From Daucus carota subsp. sativus (lineage: Eukaryota > Streptophyta > Magnoliopsida > Apiales > Apiaceae), in contig NC_030381.2 of NCBI RefSeq assembly GCF_001625215.2, positions 55,884,714 through 55,948,713 on the forward strand: 64,000 nt of DNA, given 5' to 3'. The notes under the pieces are model-generated. The model did no database searches, was not told the origin of the DNA, and saw nothing but the letters and a program-made list of their open reading frames with translations. Position numbers and translations under genes: made by a program. Shown one piece after another: positions 25,867-38,800 of the stretch. Positions within the stretch are counted from its first letter, which is position 1. Each line of letters starts with the position of its first letter.

Positions 25867-27165
25867 AACTGTGCAACACAGAATAATAATTCTTACCTGA
25901 ACTGTTGCAAGGACAAAGAGTGCAATTCCAATATTTCGGTGACTGCTGTACTTGACCCGTTTAGATTGACTCCCAAGTTTCAGGCCTGTTCCCCAACCAG
26001 CAACCCCAACAGCATAAGCTGATACCTGGCAGAACACATGAAGATAAAACCACGCAGGATCTGCTGATGGGAAAACGCTCATATACCTAGCAATGATGAT
26101 TCCGAGTGGAAATAATATACCCCAACTCACAGCATTAAGAACTCCATGAATCTGAAACAAAAGAATGAGATGTCTCTCAGATACCTATAAATAACTTTAT
26201 TCCAGGATATGATGTGTGAAAAGGCTAAAAAAGTGTTCAAGTTGAGAAACCTAACACAAATATCTGGTAAAAACTAATCTTTGATAATAATTATCTATTT
26301 CATAAAATCCTACTAGATGATACAAATACACGATCACTTATATCTTTATAACAACATAAAGATTATTAACAGTTTATTCAGTTACTTCTTGCTCCGAAAA
26401 TAATCCCGACAATGGCATTAAAACAAAAACTTTTAACTAAGCCTTAAGCTGAAACTAATTCTTCGATTCGTAGTTGGTAAATAAACACAAAACTTTATTT
26501 CTAGAATCAGTTCTCTGATTTCTTTGGACTATAATACCGAAATATATAAATAATATATTTATATATGAATCCCTAAAATATTACTAATAAATTTAATTTC
26601 CTTGACCACTGTGGCACTGTCCACACTCCCCAGAGCACAGTACAAATTGATAAGTTGAAGATGCAAATTTTCAGGTTGTGGACCATCAGAAGAAGCTGAA
26701 GGGGTAGAGCAGCACAGACTTCAGAAATTGTTGCTATGCTATCTGCCTATCTGGTCTGGCAGATACAGAAAAGATTTCAGCTTTAAATTCTTTATCCCAC
26801 AAAAAATTTAACACTTCTCTCAATTCATTGACCATACTCATAGTACCAACAAAAAAGACAAACTTTTAGAAAAAAAATCAAAATTATAGAGCCATAGAAA
26901 GAAGAAAAGTGGAGATGTAGAACAATTCAGACATTGTTGCTATGCTGTCTTGTTCTGCACAAACAATAAAAAATCTCAACTTTAAACTCTTTATACATTA
27001 AAAAAAAATCCAAGATCCAAGTTTTCTCAAATATTAAATATAACTTACACACTCACACTCACTTGCATATAGTATTATATAGAATTCATGTACTTTGTTT
27101 TTGAATCATAAAATACTGAAAATAATGCCAACTATTTGACGGAATGCAACCATAAACGCAAACAC
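25867..27165 (-). repeat. Segmental duplication of CYBDOM exon 2 and intron 1
   Basis: Same orientation as 22063-23000. Intron blocks such as 22538-22940 and 26680-27060 align almost base for base, so the duplication is fairly recent compared with the AIR12 pseudogene. The duplicate lies upstream of the CYBDOM start, not inside the gene. Confidence 0.8.
25897..26151 (-). pseudogene. Orphan copy of CYBDOM exon 2
   Basis: A 255-bp segment nearly identical to exon 2 of the CYBDOM gene (22093-22347), same strand, with intact acceptor and donor sites and an open frame. The clearest coding change is SQSKG to SQSKR. The homology continues into intron 1 sequence to about 27165, matching 22348-23000, with about 340 bp present here (about 26328-26665) that the other copy lacks. 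No exon 1 or exon 3 copy is near. It encodes membrane helices with three of the four b561 histidines but cannot make a protein alone. Confidence 0.85.
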
Positions 27166-27413
27166 ATAAAAGGGCACAAATAATCAAGCAATTGAAATGA
27201 TCAAATAACAAAACAAATAATCAACCAACTGGTTAATCAGTAACAAATCAGAACAGGCCTTCTCTCCAAACACAACACACCAGGCAAGTTAGATAGAGTC
27301 ATTATCCTGGAATGAGATAATTTATGACATCTTTGTTGAGCAGCTGATAGGTCTTCAGTTACTAGAATGGATGTAACAGTAAAGACTTTTAAATCCCCAG
27401 CTTAATGACTGTA

Positions 27414-28320
27414 TGAAACAACCCGGGTCAAATCCCGAGTCTTTTTCGAAAATCGGGTCAAGTCCCGAATTCCGAATCCGAAAATAAGCCCAAATATACT
27501 GGCCCAACTGCAACAACTTGGGTAATCCACAAGCCCACCACAGGTCCCCAAAAGATCATGATTTGTTGGTGCAATTGGTAGTAGTACTTATGCTTATAAA
27601 CTGAACTAAAGTCCACACACTCCTCGATGTGGGACTGGGGTGTTACAAACTCCCCCACTTAAATTCCTGACGTCCTCGTCAGGCCGAAACGGATAGCCCA
27701 TAGGCCCAGATCGAATCTCTCTAGCCATTGTGGGATAATACCGGCTGGCTTCGTGTCCCCGCCTCCGGAACTCTGTCCATTGCGGGATAATACCACCAGC
27801 CTTCGTGTTCCCACCTCCGGCAACTTGAAGAATCAAGCTTTCAAGAGCCTGCTCTGAATACCATATGAAACTCCCCCACTTAAATTCCTGACGTCCTCGT
27901 CAGGCCGAAACGGATAGCCCATAGGCCCAGATCGAATCTCTCTAGCCATTGTGGGATAATACCGGCTGGCTTCGTGTCCCCGCCTCCGGAACTCTGTCCA
28001 TTGCGGGATAATACCACCAGCCTTCGTGTTCCCACCTCCGGCAACTTGAAGAATCAAGCTTTCAAGAGCCTGCTCTGAATACCATATGAAACAACCCGGG
28101 TCAAATCCCGAGTCTTTTTCGAAAATCGGGTCAAGTCCCGAATTCCGAATCCGAAAATAAGCCCAAATATACTGGCCCAACTGCAACAACTTGGGTAATC
28201 CACAAGCCCACCACAGGCCCCCAAAAGATCATGATTTGTTGGTGCAATTGGTAGTAGTACTTATGCTTATAAACTGAACTAAAGTCCACACACTCCTCGA
28301 TGTGGGACTGGGGTGTTACA
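27414..28320 (-). mobile_element. TRIM (short non-coding LTR element), looks recent
   Basis: Two 234-bp LTRs, 27414-27647 and 28087-28320, are almost identical. They read TGTAACACCCCAGTCCCACA at the start on the minus strand and end in TTTCA. A 5-bp target duplication CTGTA lies at 27409-27413 and 28321-28325. Just inside the minus-strand 5' LTR is a stretch close to TGGTATCAGAGC, the usual methionine-tRNA primer site. The internal part (27648-28086) is a tandem duplication with a period of about 221 bp. There is no gag or pol, as expected for TRIMs. The near identity of the LTRs points to a young insertion. Confidence 0.87.
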
Positions 28321-28581
28321 CTGTAACCCTTCCTATTTCCCGTGTATATTTTCATATGAAATAACAGAATCTATATATTGGTTTAAATTTTAAAGGTGTA
28401 ATATAAGGCAGTGTTGGTGAAGGTGTAATATATATAGATACTAAAATCAGATCATAATCATTGAGATATTGAAATTCTTGAAAAGTTCTATCATAATCTC
28501 TACAAGATTATATTTAACACTCTCTATAGAATTGTAGATTTTTATTTAACAATCCATATAGAATTAGAATCTATTGCAATT

Positions 28582-28690
28582 CACTTCACTGCTCCAAAGC
28601 TATATACATCACCTGTTACGATGTATACTCCACATAGGGCAGATTCGGGAGCACCATATCCAAATGACCAACCATTTGAGCTGATGATAC
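28582..28690 (-). pseudogene. Receptor-kinase exon fossil (SRF-like)
   Basis: On the minus strand, after an acceptor-like ACAG, come VSSAQMVGH and, in a shifted frame, SFGYGAPESALCGVY then GDVYSFGAV. This matches the activation-segment region of STRUBBELIG-receptor-family kinases (usual form [26 protein letters not shown]). One base appears lost between the two parts, the expected Phe is Ser, and no other kinase exons lie nearby. It is an isolated, decayed fragment. Confidence 0.6.
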
Positions 28691-29334
28691 CTGTAGAACC
28701 CAATGTGAAGTAAATGTAACATAGAGAGTTTAGATTTCTTCCAGTTTTGCAATTTTATCAGAAATCTACACTCCATCAGAAAGGCAGAGTACCTTTTTCA
28801 AGAAATACAAGTTGCTACACTAGTTTCCTTCTTTTTACCCTTTATCGTGCAGAAAACAAACACAACAACAAAAAAGAAGCACCAGCAGAGAGTCCACAAC
28901 AATGCCAATAATAGGTTGTTATCATTCAAATATCTGACATGAAAAATCAATCATAAATAGACAAAGAACTGAATTAGAGAAAAGTTTCACTAAAGACAAT
29001 AACTTTAACTCTTAAAGGAAGTTCACATATTCCTTACAGAGTTCTTAGCTTCCCAAGGCCGTTAAGCATGTATCCCATTTGACCGGCTGAGTCCTAGCCC
29101 AGAAATTTGACTGCAGCAGTATGTTGCAACTTAATATTCAAATCAATAGATATTATACACTAAAGTTACTATTCTAATAATAGACACAGTTACATAGAAA
29201 CTACAGCAGACCCTTCACAGGATATTTCCTTAAAAATTTCATTAAAATCAAGTGAAAAGGCTAAACACTTTCGGAAGCTTTAAAGTCAAGAAAATCTTTA
29301 ATACCAAAAAGTTTAAATCCTGTAAAAAATGTAT
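28691..29334. other. Spacer, no gene seen
   Basis: AT-rich sequence between the kinase fossil and the PORR gene stop codon. The right part is probably the PORR 3' UTR. Confidence 0.5.
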
Positions 29335-30723
29335 TTATGTATCCTTGTAAGCGCTGCAAACATCACCAATTTCCATCTCAGAATTATCAGAATGTGAAGC
29401 ATCATTATAAGCATTTAACGTCTCATCATGCACAGGTGCAATACTGATAATATCTTCCTCAGAATCACTCTCAAACAAATCTCTATCTTCCATGTCTGGC
29501 AAGTCATCAAAAGTTTCAATTTTCTTCTTCCTTCCTCTATACCCAATAAGCTTCTGTACTTTTTCCTTCCAAATAGCCATAGGACATTTCTCAATTAACT
29601 CTGAACCTTCATAAGCTTCAGTCAAAAACACGCTGAATCTCTTCCCTCTCTCGGAAACATAAAAAATTCCAAAATGCTTTAACAACAACCTCATCAACTT
29701 TTGTGGCATCACAAACTCCCTTCTAAAATGAGTAAGATGATCAGTAACCAGTCTCTTCTCATTCATAAAACTCAACATCTCATGCATTACTGCAACGGCT
29801 CTCTTATCAAATTCCTGTGAACCAGCTTTAAGCTCCCTAGCATCAGCATAAGGTGACAAATAAACCCTTTTCTGAAAATGATCAATCTGTCCACCATACC
29901 TATAAATCTTTTTATAATTAGGTGGAAATTTCATCGGAAAAGCAAGCGATAGCAACCCTGGTACATGATCCTTAACCGATTCATCCAATGTAGATAAACC
30001 CAAAACATTTTTCTCCAATTCCGTTATAGCCCAACAAGGGTTCCAAGAAACCAAATCCAAGAACTCAACTTCATCCTCATCCTTCACAACCCTAAAATTA
30101 TCTGGATACTTATAAACCCAGTTCTTCCTAAAATCATAAGGCAGCCCCAAATCTCTCCTAAAATGAGCAATCTTTTCCAACTTTAAACGCTTATCGATGG
30201 ACATCATTAACAATCTGCTAACATACTCCACAGCCTTTTCACTGGTCACTTCCAAAATCCTCTCCTCTTCTTCAACCAATTCCTCTGCCTGTCTCGTTAA
30301 TCCACACCACAAAACACCCCGCTGATCCTTATAAAGCTCAAACAGTTTCGGAGATTTTCGAAGAAAATCCGATATCTTATGAGGCTTTGGTAAATTAATC
30401 TGTCTCCTATACTGATCAAGTGATCTTACAGAAATAACTTGTTCAGGCTCCTGTTTCATTGTCTCAATCAAAAACAACACTTTGGAAATGATTTTCCACT
30501 TCTCTGTGGCTATTTCCAGGTCATGTATTCGCTTTTTTTCACTTCGGTCTTGCACCCTTTTGCTGGTTGTCATTGATCGAATAAATGAGAAATGTGGAAT
30601 GGGAGTGCTTGTAATGCTGTTGTTTGCTTTGATGAGTGATAAAGTCTGGATCTTTATCAGTTTAGTGACCATGGTTTTTTGATACAAGAGTGATGAAGAC
30701 AGTAAGCCTGTGTTTGTCACCAA
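29335..30723 (-). CDS. PORR-domain organelle RNA-splicing protein (WTF family)
   Basis: A single coding exon of 462 residues. The N-terminus (MVTNTGLLSSSLLYQKT...) is rich in Ser, Thr and basic residues with few acids, as in a mitochondrial or plastid presequence. The PORR domain (about residues 60-400) shows family signatures: KISDFLRKSPKLFELY, LARDLGLP-like RRDLGLPYDF, KYPDNFRVV, LVSWNPCWA, FPMKFPPNY, and HFGIFYVSERG. PORR proteins such as WTF1, WTF9 and RPD1 bind group II introns and help their splicing in organelles (family knowledge). Which member this is cannot be settled here; a mitochondrial WTF9 type is one option. The acidic tail (ESDSEEDI) is unremarkable. A 5' UTR intron is possible at 30803-30878 (GTAAGT...TGCAG). 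Confidence 0.88.
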   Translation of the reverse strand: MVTNTGLLSSSLLYQKTMVTKLIKIQTLSLIKANNSITSTPIPHFSFIRSMTTSKRVQDRSEKKRIHDLEIATEKWKIISKVLFLIETMKQEPEQVISVRSLDQYRRQINLPKPHKISDFLRKSPKLFELYKDQRGVLWCGLTRQAEELVEEEERILEVTSEKAVEYVSRLLMMSIDKRLKLEKIAHFRRDLGLPYDFRKNWVYKYPDNFRVVKDEDEVEFLDLVSWNPCWAITELEKNVLGLSTLDESVKDHVPGLLSLAFPMKFPPNYKKIYRYGGQIDHFQKRVYLSPYADARELKAGSQEFDKRAVAVMHEMLSFMNEKRLVTDHLTHFRREFVMPQKLMRLLLKHFGIFYVSERGKRFSVFLTEAYEGSELIEKCPMAIWKEKVQKLIGYRGRKKKIETFDDLPDMEDRDLFESDSEEDIISIAPVHDETLNAYNDASHSDNSEMEIGDVCSAYKDT

Positions 30724-31228
30724 CTGTTTGTCTGAATGCCTGAATGACTCGCTGGAAATTTCGAAGACCTTCTAGTTTAAAGTATAAACTGTCGCAGACT
30801 CCCTGCATAAAATTAAGTATAGTTATTACTGCTTTCGGTGAAAATTACAGTAATGTAGAAAAGCATTGTTATACTTACGGAATCTGAAACAAAATAAATA
30901 ACAATTCGTCACTGAAGAAGCGAGAGTTGTTTGAATAACAGTACAGCATATAAACACACTAGTGAATAGCGGTATATGACAACACCTTAAAATTACTGTA
31001 ATTCACCAGATATTATTAACTAAACTAAAATCAGATTCATTAAACATGAATAATAATATAATGATAATTATATACTTGACAAATCATAATGGATGTAAAT
31101 CAATATATACCGTAAAACAAGATACAGTGAGAAATAAAGTGCAGAAATACTAATCATCACAAAATGATGCAAGTAAAGAAGTGACTATCAGGGAGGGAGG
31201 GAGAGGGAGGGGGGCAGAGAGGGAGAGG

Positions 31229-31266
<38 letters not shown>

Positions 31267-32843
31267 ACGCACGAGGGAGGGAGTACGGCTGCTTCTGCTT
31301 GTTATTTCGAGCTGAGGTAACTGTGTCGAGAACTTGAAATAAATTTGAAGTAAAAATTGTTATTGGTTAAAATGGATGGTTTCATGAGCGACTCGCCAGA
31401 ACCAAAGGCAATAACGTTGATCTTGAAACAGATAGGCCCGATGAAGCATTGATATGGCCCAACGATTATGGGGATGCATGTGTAGTAACAACTAAATTAT
31501 CTGTTTAAGGCCCAATCCAATCATATTAAATTTGTTTGCTTTCTTTTCTTTTTGGATATATAGACAGAGGTTAGAATCAGAATCGTGAGAACTTCTTTAA
31601 TTTATCAAATTTTGGCTAATCTAAACATCAAACTAGTGGGTACCCAATATAAAAAGTGTATATAAAACTAGTCTCTCCCTAACTAGTCAAAAAAAAAATT
31701 CAAAAAAAAAAGTCCACTACCACGTCATCAGTGATTTTTTTTTAATTTTTCTAATTTTTTTCGGCTAGTTAGGTGGAGACCTTAATTATATACATTTTTT
31801 GTGAAGTTGCCCCTGGCGGGGCCCTTTAAATGAATGAGATATTGATAAATTAGAAAATTTCTCACGGTTCTCGTTTTAAGAAAGTTCTCATTTGAGCAAG
31901 TGCCTATATAGATAATTATAATGTATTCGAGCAAAAAATGATATGTAATATTAATATTGATGATCTTGATTTATCTTATGTCCTAGATGTGCAATATTAT
32001 TTTTATATGATAATATATATTTTTCTAAAATAAGAACATATTTTGAAATAATTTTTACATTTGATGACAATTTTCAATTAATATCCCTCTAAAATATTTG
32101 AAAAAAAAACTTCTTCAAAAATACTTATATTTCTCCTTTCTATCAAAAATATATTATTTATACTATTCACAGTGAATGAATATTTATATAAATAAAATTT
32201 CTTCATCGCCATCCAATTAATTTGATTTGACAAGGCTAATCATAACACTCAAAAAATTTAGAAAAGTATTCATAATTTCAAATTTATTTTGAAAATACGA
32301 TCGAATTTGTGATTGATATTACGATTTAATTGACTTGTAAGTATTTTTTCGAAGTCACAACCGAGGTTGATAATTAATTTTCCGATTATTGGAATTGCAA
32401 ATGAGATTTTACTGTATTTTTTAAATAATTTCTTTATTTTATATATTTTCAGAAAACTTAAAAGTTACTTTTAGCAATTCCTCATTAAATATTCATTACT
32501 CAGAAATATTTGGTCCGGTACATAACGTAAATCAATTGATTTCAGAATTCACAGTGAAAGAGATACAGATTGTTCGTAAGCATACACATGTCACGCAAAC
32601 TCATTCATTGGGCGGATCATCTCATCGTCACTGTCGGCACTCCAATTCATACCAGACCAAGTTAGGTTTACATTACTCCCCGTCTCGATTTTAGTTATCG
32701 GTTTGATTTTCGCGTATTTTAAAGTACTATATATAAAATATAAAATCACGACGGAGATAATAATAAAAATAATGAATTACTAATAGGAGTTGGAACTCCT
32801 GAGTGATTGAACGAGTTGTGTGATTGAACAGATTAGAAAAGAG
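30724..32843. other. Divergent promoter region between PORR and lipase genes
   Basis: Both genes start outward from this 2.1-kb stretch. It contains a probable PORR 5' UTR intron (30803-30878), a (GA)n/GGGA tract at 31190-31263, and very AT-rich DNA at 31850-32470. I see no gene. Confidence 0.5.
31190..31263. repeat. GGGA/(GA)n low-complexity tract
   Basis: Purine-only run of GGGAGG-type units passing into pure (GA)n, about 470-540 bp upstream of the PORR start. On the PORR transcript strand it is CT-rich. Confidence 0.85.
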
Positions 32844-35800
32844 ATGGATTGGAGTCTTCACCAGCGAGTTGAGTCATGGATCAGAGAGCAAAGAACGAAG
32901 ATTAGCTGGGCCGTGAAATGGCCTGTGGTTGTGATCAATTGGCCCTGGACCAATGGGCAGCAACAGAGGAAGCGGATCAAGGAGGAGTTTGAGAAGAGGA
33001 AGAGGCAGCTCGTCAAATTGTGTCACGCTGTTAAGGCGGATTCGCTTTCGGATTTGCAGGATATTTTGTGCTGCTTGCTGCTTTCCGAGTGCGTTTATAA
33101 GGTCGCCTTTCACCTCTTTGTGATTAATTTTTAAGTCGGTTTTTTTATGTGTTTAAGTGTAGTGTGAATTTGAATTATGAGTTTTATGTTGATAGGGAGT
33201 GTTTATTGGGATTTCATGTTATGATTGCTTAAGTTTATACTGTTTAAGTGTGAATCTAGGTTTGATGAAGATTGAAACTGGATTTTATATAAATGATGCC
33301 AGTTTGCTCTAGATATGAGAAATGAGGATTTGCGCAATGCCTTTTCGTGTTGCATTGTATTTTAAATTGTGGTTCAGTATGCATTATGCAGGATACCAGC
33401 CTATAATCTAAGATACTTGGGAGAATAAATGATATGAGAAATAAGGATTTGCGCAATGTCTTTTCGTGATGCATTGTATTGTTGATTCTATTTTATACTT
33501 TTGTTTTGAAAAAGAAAGATGGGTTTTTATTTCGAGTATTAAGGATGTTGGGGTAGAGTTTTAGGCTAACCATTTTGGATTGAGATACTTAATGGTATGT
33601 GCAAAGGGATTTATCTACACGTATTTCAGAGAAAATAGGAATAGAGGAGCTTCTTGTGTCTGGGAGACGTTTTCCAGGAAGCATATGTCAACACATGTGA
33701 GATCTTGGTTGATGGCATGAGGAGCTAGGCAAATTCTGGGGCACAGGGAGGACATTGTATGAAGTTGGGCAAATCCTGGGGCACAGGGAGGACATGGTAT
33801 GAAGTTAGGCATGAAAGCCTTAATCCCTGATGAGGATATAGACTCTTAGATATGAGTTCCAAGAGATGATAGAGCAAAGAAATTGAGGATGTTGAGGTGG
33901 ACTTATTGTTGAAGTTGGGGGTCGTTGCACAAAGCAACATATCTAGTTTTCTGAGTAGCGACTAACCTAGACCATACTCTATGAGTGGGATATATTAGGT
34001 ATTTAGGTCTGTTTGATTTGCTGTAGCATTATTATATATTGGATATATATAATAAGATGAGCTTGTGTTTATCTTAATCCATTTTGTAGCTTGTGTTAGC
34101 TTGCCTGAATCCATTTATATTAAAAGTAGATTGATTGGTTCAAAGTTAAATTTGCTCTAATATATTTTCTTTGCCTGATAGAGACCTGACACTGAACTGC
34201 TTCGATCTGTGAACAAATTCAAGGCCGACTTTGGGAGTCAAATTGTTTCTATTGAGCGTGTTCAACCTTCTTCAGATCATGTTCCTCACAGGTGTTTACT
34301 TGATTATTAACTCATGTATAGGTATTCAGTTAATTTTCTACTCAATGTCAGTACTTGTCAAACTTCAACATGTGTTTTTTCTGCTTATATCACCCCCATC
34401 AAGTTAGTCCATGCATTACCAAGTTCAAATTTTTCTCAATTAAAAAAATCGAATATAGTTAGTCTATAACGCAACATGGCGATTAAATATAGAAACTCTC
34501 TCACATATTTTCATACTACTGGGTTTGAAGTACAATATCGAATGTGCCAATTATTTCAATGGGAGTTGTTATACTGGAAAGCACCATGTCTTCGTTGACG
34601 AGGATACTGTATCTAAAGCTGCTGAGATTTAACGTGCTTGCTATTATGCATGTTCCTGTGCACAGCGTTTAAAAGTAGTACAGTTGTACTCCTTGTCTTG
34701 TATTGAACTTCTGTTCATCTACCTCTAGGTATTTATTGGCTGAGGCAGGGGACACACTATATGCTTCTTTTATTGGAACCAAGCAGTACAAGTAAGTTTG
34801 CAATGTAAAAGAAATTTTAGCATTCTTTTGTCCTCTAATCTCACTATATTTTCTTCCTTTTTATGTTTCTATTTATAAAGGGATGTCATGGTTGATGCAA
34901 ACATACTTCAAGGTGCCATATTTCATGAAGATGATGAAGATCATGATGGGTCTAAAACTTCTGAATCTGTTGAGGTGGATAATCAAAATAAAAATGCTGC
35001 TGATACGAATATCCACGGAGTGAGGCAACTAAAATCCTCTGTTAAACCAGCTGCTCATCGGGTAATAGCACAACATAATTTTTTCAATATCTCCGAACTA
35101 TGACACGTCCTGAATGGTCTGTGTATTTAATGATACTAGTGATTAGAATATTCTCAGTACTGCAAATACAAAAACTAAAATGTTACGAATTTCCCTAGGG
35201 GTTCATGGCTCGTGCCAAAGGGATACCGGCGCTGGAGTTATATAGGCTGGCCCAGAAAAAAAAGAGAAAACTTGTGCTTTGTGGGCATTCACTCGGTGGA
35301 GCTGTAAGTTAGACTAGTTTGCTTCTTCTTTTGTATTTCTTAATACTTGAATGTTTTTAATAATATTTTTTCACTGTCCAGGTTGCTGTTTTGGCTACAC
35401 TAGCTATTTTAAGGGTCATTGCAGCTTCCTCTTCAACAAAAGAATATGAGAAGGTCCAGGTCAAGTGTATCACATTTTCCCAGCCTCCAGTAGGAAATGC
35501 TGCCTTACGAGAGTAGATTCCCTATCCCATCTTTGTGGATTATACACTTTAATCAGATATGAAACTATAAATATTAATGCCACTTTGTCGTTTTTTGTTT
35601 GTCCAGCTATGTTAACAGAAAAGATTGGCAACAGTACTTTAAGACTTACTGCATTCCTGAAGATCTTGTACCCCGTATACTATCCCCTGCATACTTTCAT
35701 CACTACAATACGCAAACACCTACAGTTCGTGCTAATGGTGATGATGAAACCTCTTCTGTTTTATTACCAAAAAGTGATGATAAATTGGATAGCAAAAAAC

Positions 35801-38800
35801 CAGAAAAACTAAGAGAATCTAATGGAGAGCAGTTAGTACTGGGTATGGGCCCTCTGCAGAGCTCCTTTTGGAGACTTTCAAAGCTTGTACCAATAGAGGC
35901 CGTTAGAAGACATATATATAGGTTTAAAGAGAAATCCGAAGATCCTACAGAAATGTCCTTTTCTATTGATCCTTCTCGAGCATCTTCCATTGAAGATGTG
36001 GTGGCTGCACCACAATCTCTCGAGATCCAAGAAGATTCTGATGGAATTTCTCTGACACCCATTTCTGAAAAGAATAGAGAGGGAAGTAAAACTGAAAGGT
36101 CATCTGGGAAAAATTATAGAGCTGGAGGGGATATTAGAACATGGCGTAGAGTGCCATATCTGCCTTCATATGTACCTTTTGGACAGGTAGTTACTCTGTA
36201 AGCCTGTCTTTTTATTTTTCTTGAATTATATATAGGAGCTTTTACATTCAAGTTATGGTTATCCAGAGCAATGTGAATGTGTGACAATGAAGTTTGAAAT
36301 GAGAAAAGCTTCCGCTGCATATATACTGTCACTATAAATAAATAATTTGGAATTCATCTATAAAAATAAATGTGTTTACCAGTGAGACTGAAATGCTATC
36401 TAACTGTACCAGCTTTACTTATTGGGGAGCTCGTCGGTGGAGGCACTGTCTGGTGCAGAATATTCAAAGTTGACATCGGTCTGTTTTCTTTGGCTTTGTT
36501 ACGCTTTAGAGTTTTATTATTTGCATGTGTCATTGTGATTCTGCTTTCTCATAAGTAAACTAGTTACTCTGACTACATTAAAGCTACTCTGCATATCAAC
36601 GGTTTACACCTCTAATATTGTTTGCTTTCTTTTGGCAAAGACATGCTCAGGTTAAATCAGTAATATCCGAATTAAGGGAACGGTTACAGTCACATTCAAT
36701 GAGATCATACAGATCGAGATTTCAGAGGTATGTATGTACAAGTAATTCTTTAGTCACGTATACTGCAAGGGAACAACATAACCTAAGCAAAATTACAGGG
36801 TTGCAGTCAGATGTCTTGTTCTTTTTTCAATGATCTGCAGTATCTTACTTTTGCAGTATTCTCTTCTAATACACAGTACCCGTCCAATTAGTCTGCCTGT
36901 TCGGTTGAATTGCTTATATATTAGTTTGCGGTTTGATTATCCTAACAGGTGTTGGTCTTCGTAAGTTTTATAAAGTATGATAATCCTCTATATTTCACTT
37001 TTAATGTCTGAAGACATTTGGTGGTTGTTAATTGAACATGAAGAAACTTAATAGCATATGGTATAAAATCGATCCATAGTGGTGCCAAGACACCCCTGGG
37101 GCCCATAGATCACCACCTCTGTTAATATGTACAGTGCTATCTTTTTTAATTAGATAGATGACCCTTTTGTATAAGTACTTTTATCGTTTGAGTTTTAGCT
37201 TGCTACAACTAGGAAAAGGGCATGAGGCAAGACATAGTCAACCTTGTCTATAGACATCATAAATTTTTTGCTTCTTTAATTATAAAAAAATGTTTATAAT
37301 ACATTTACCAAATTTGATATATGCCTTCAGTTATGCATGTTGGTAACGCCTATATGGTTGTATTGTCATACAAAATTAGATAAAATTAATAAGCTGATCT
37401 ATATCCAAGGTCGGTTATGGCTTGCCACATATTCCTTTTTCCTTGCACTTATATGCTTTTAATAGTCTTCAGGTATTTTATGTGCTTTTTTTTTTTTTAT
37501 ATATTTTTGGAACTATGGATCGAGATGACTACATTAAAATCTTCTCTGATGTTCATTTTTTAATTGGCAAATTTCTCACAGAAGCTTTGTTCAAGTCATT
37601 CATCTCGTAATAATTCAAAAAAATATTTTTGGGTCCAAGTAACTTGGGGGGCATGAAGTGTATCTCAAGTTTCAAACATTATCGAAGTATTAGTCTTGTT
37701 TGTATTGTATTATAATCCTGAGTAATTGATTTATTATTCATCGCCAGTGAATGTAATAGCATGTTGCATGTACTTTTATGAGGTCCCTATCTTTGTTTTC
37801 AGTATTCATATCTAGCCACGAGTTCTAAATGTCATGGGTGATTTCTGGTTTCAGAATCTTTGATGTTTGCATGAATGATAGTTTTTCAACTTTTCTGGGG
37901 ATAGATCAGCTACAGCAATTTCCTCAGCTACAGAAATGGATAGGTAGTTCTGTTGCTGGTAGTGTTGAGCTTGGGCATATTGTGGAGTCTCCTGTCATTC
38001 GCACAGCAACTTCTGTTGCTCCTCTAGGATGGAATGGTATTCCTGGTGATAAGAATTCCGATGCTTTGAAAGTTGATATTACTGGTATTAGGTTGCATCT
38101 CTGTTCGCTGGTCCAAGCTCGAGTGAATGGTATCTGGTACTATTGCTTGTCCCCTTTCAATATTAATTCATCAACAATATAGTTGATTGGTTAATTGAAA
38201 TCAGGAAGTTACTTCTATGAGGATATTAATGAACAAGACTTGTTTCCTCATAAATCGCTTGTTTTCTGTTCAACATATTGGTTTTAATAGTTGGATAGGC
38301 TTATTTTGAAGCTACTTGCTTTATTATCAATATGTAGCACTAATACGAGTGTGTGTATACAGAATTAAAGCTTGCACCTCGATGAGAGTGTTGACTTATT
38401 CCATAGACTTGGATAGCTACTGGAAGTCGAGAGAAATATATATATATAAATAATAGTGCTAAGGTCCTCAAACGTTAGTATGGATATTGACTTGTAAATC
38501 TTTTGATTGTAGTATGAATACAAGTAACCAAATTATTCAAGATTGGACAGTTTAATGTTGTCTTATATGCTAGACTTGTCAGTGTATGTCACTATTGAAT
38601 AAACACTTACATGGAATAACCTTTTCTTTCATGTATTATTGCTGCAAACCATTGTTTAATGTTAAAATGGTAATGGATACTTTATCTAAAGATGATCGGC
38701 GTGTTGTGTATCTTATTTTGACAATTAGTGGAGTGCAAAGGGAAGAATTAGACAAAATAGCTCATATCTAATTAATCAATTTTTTTTTCACTATTTTTTT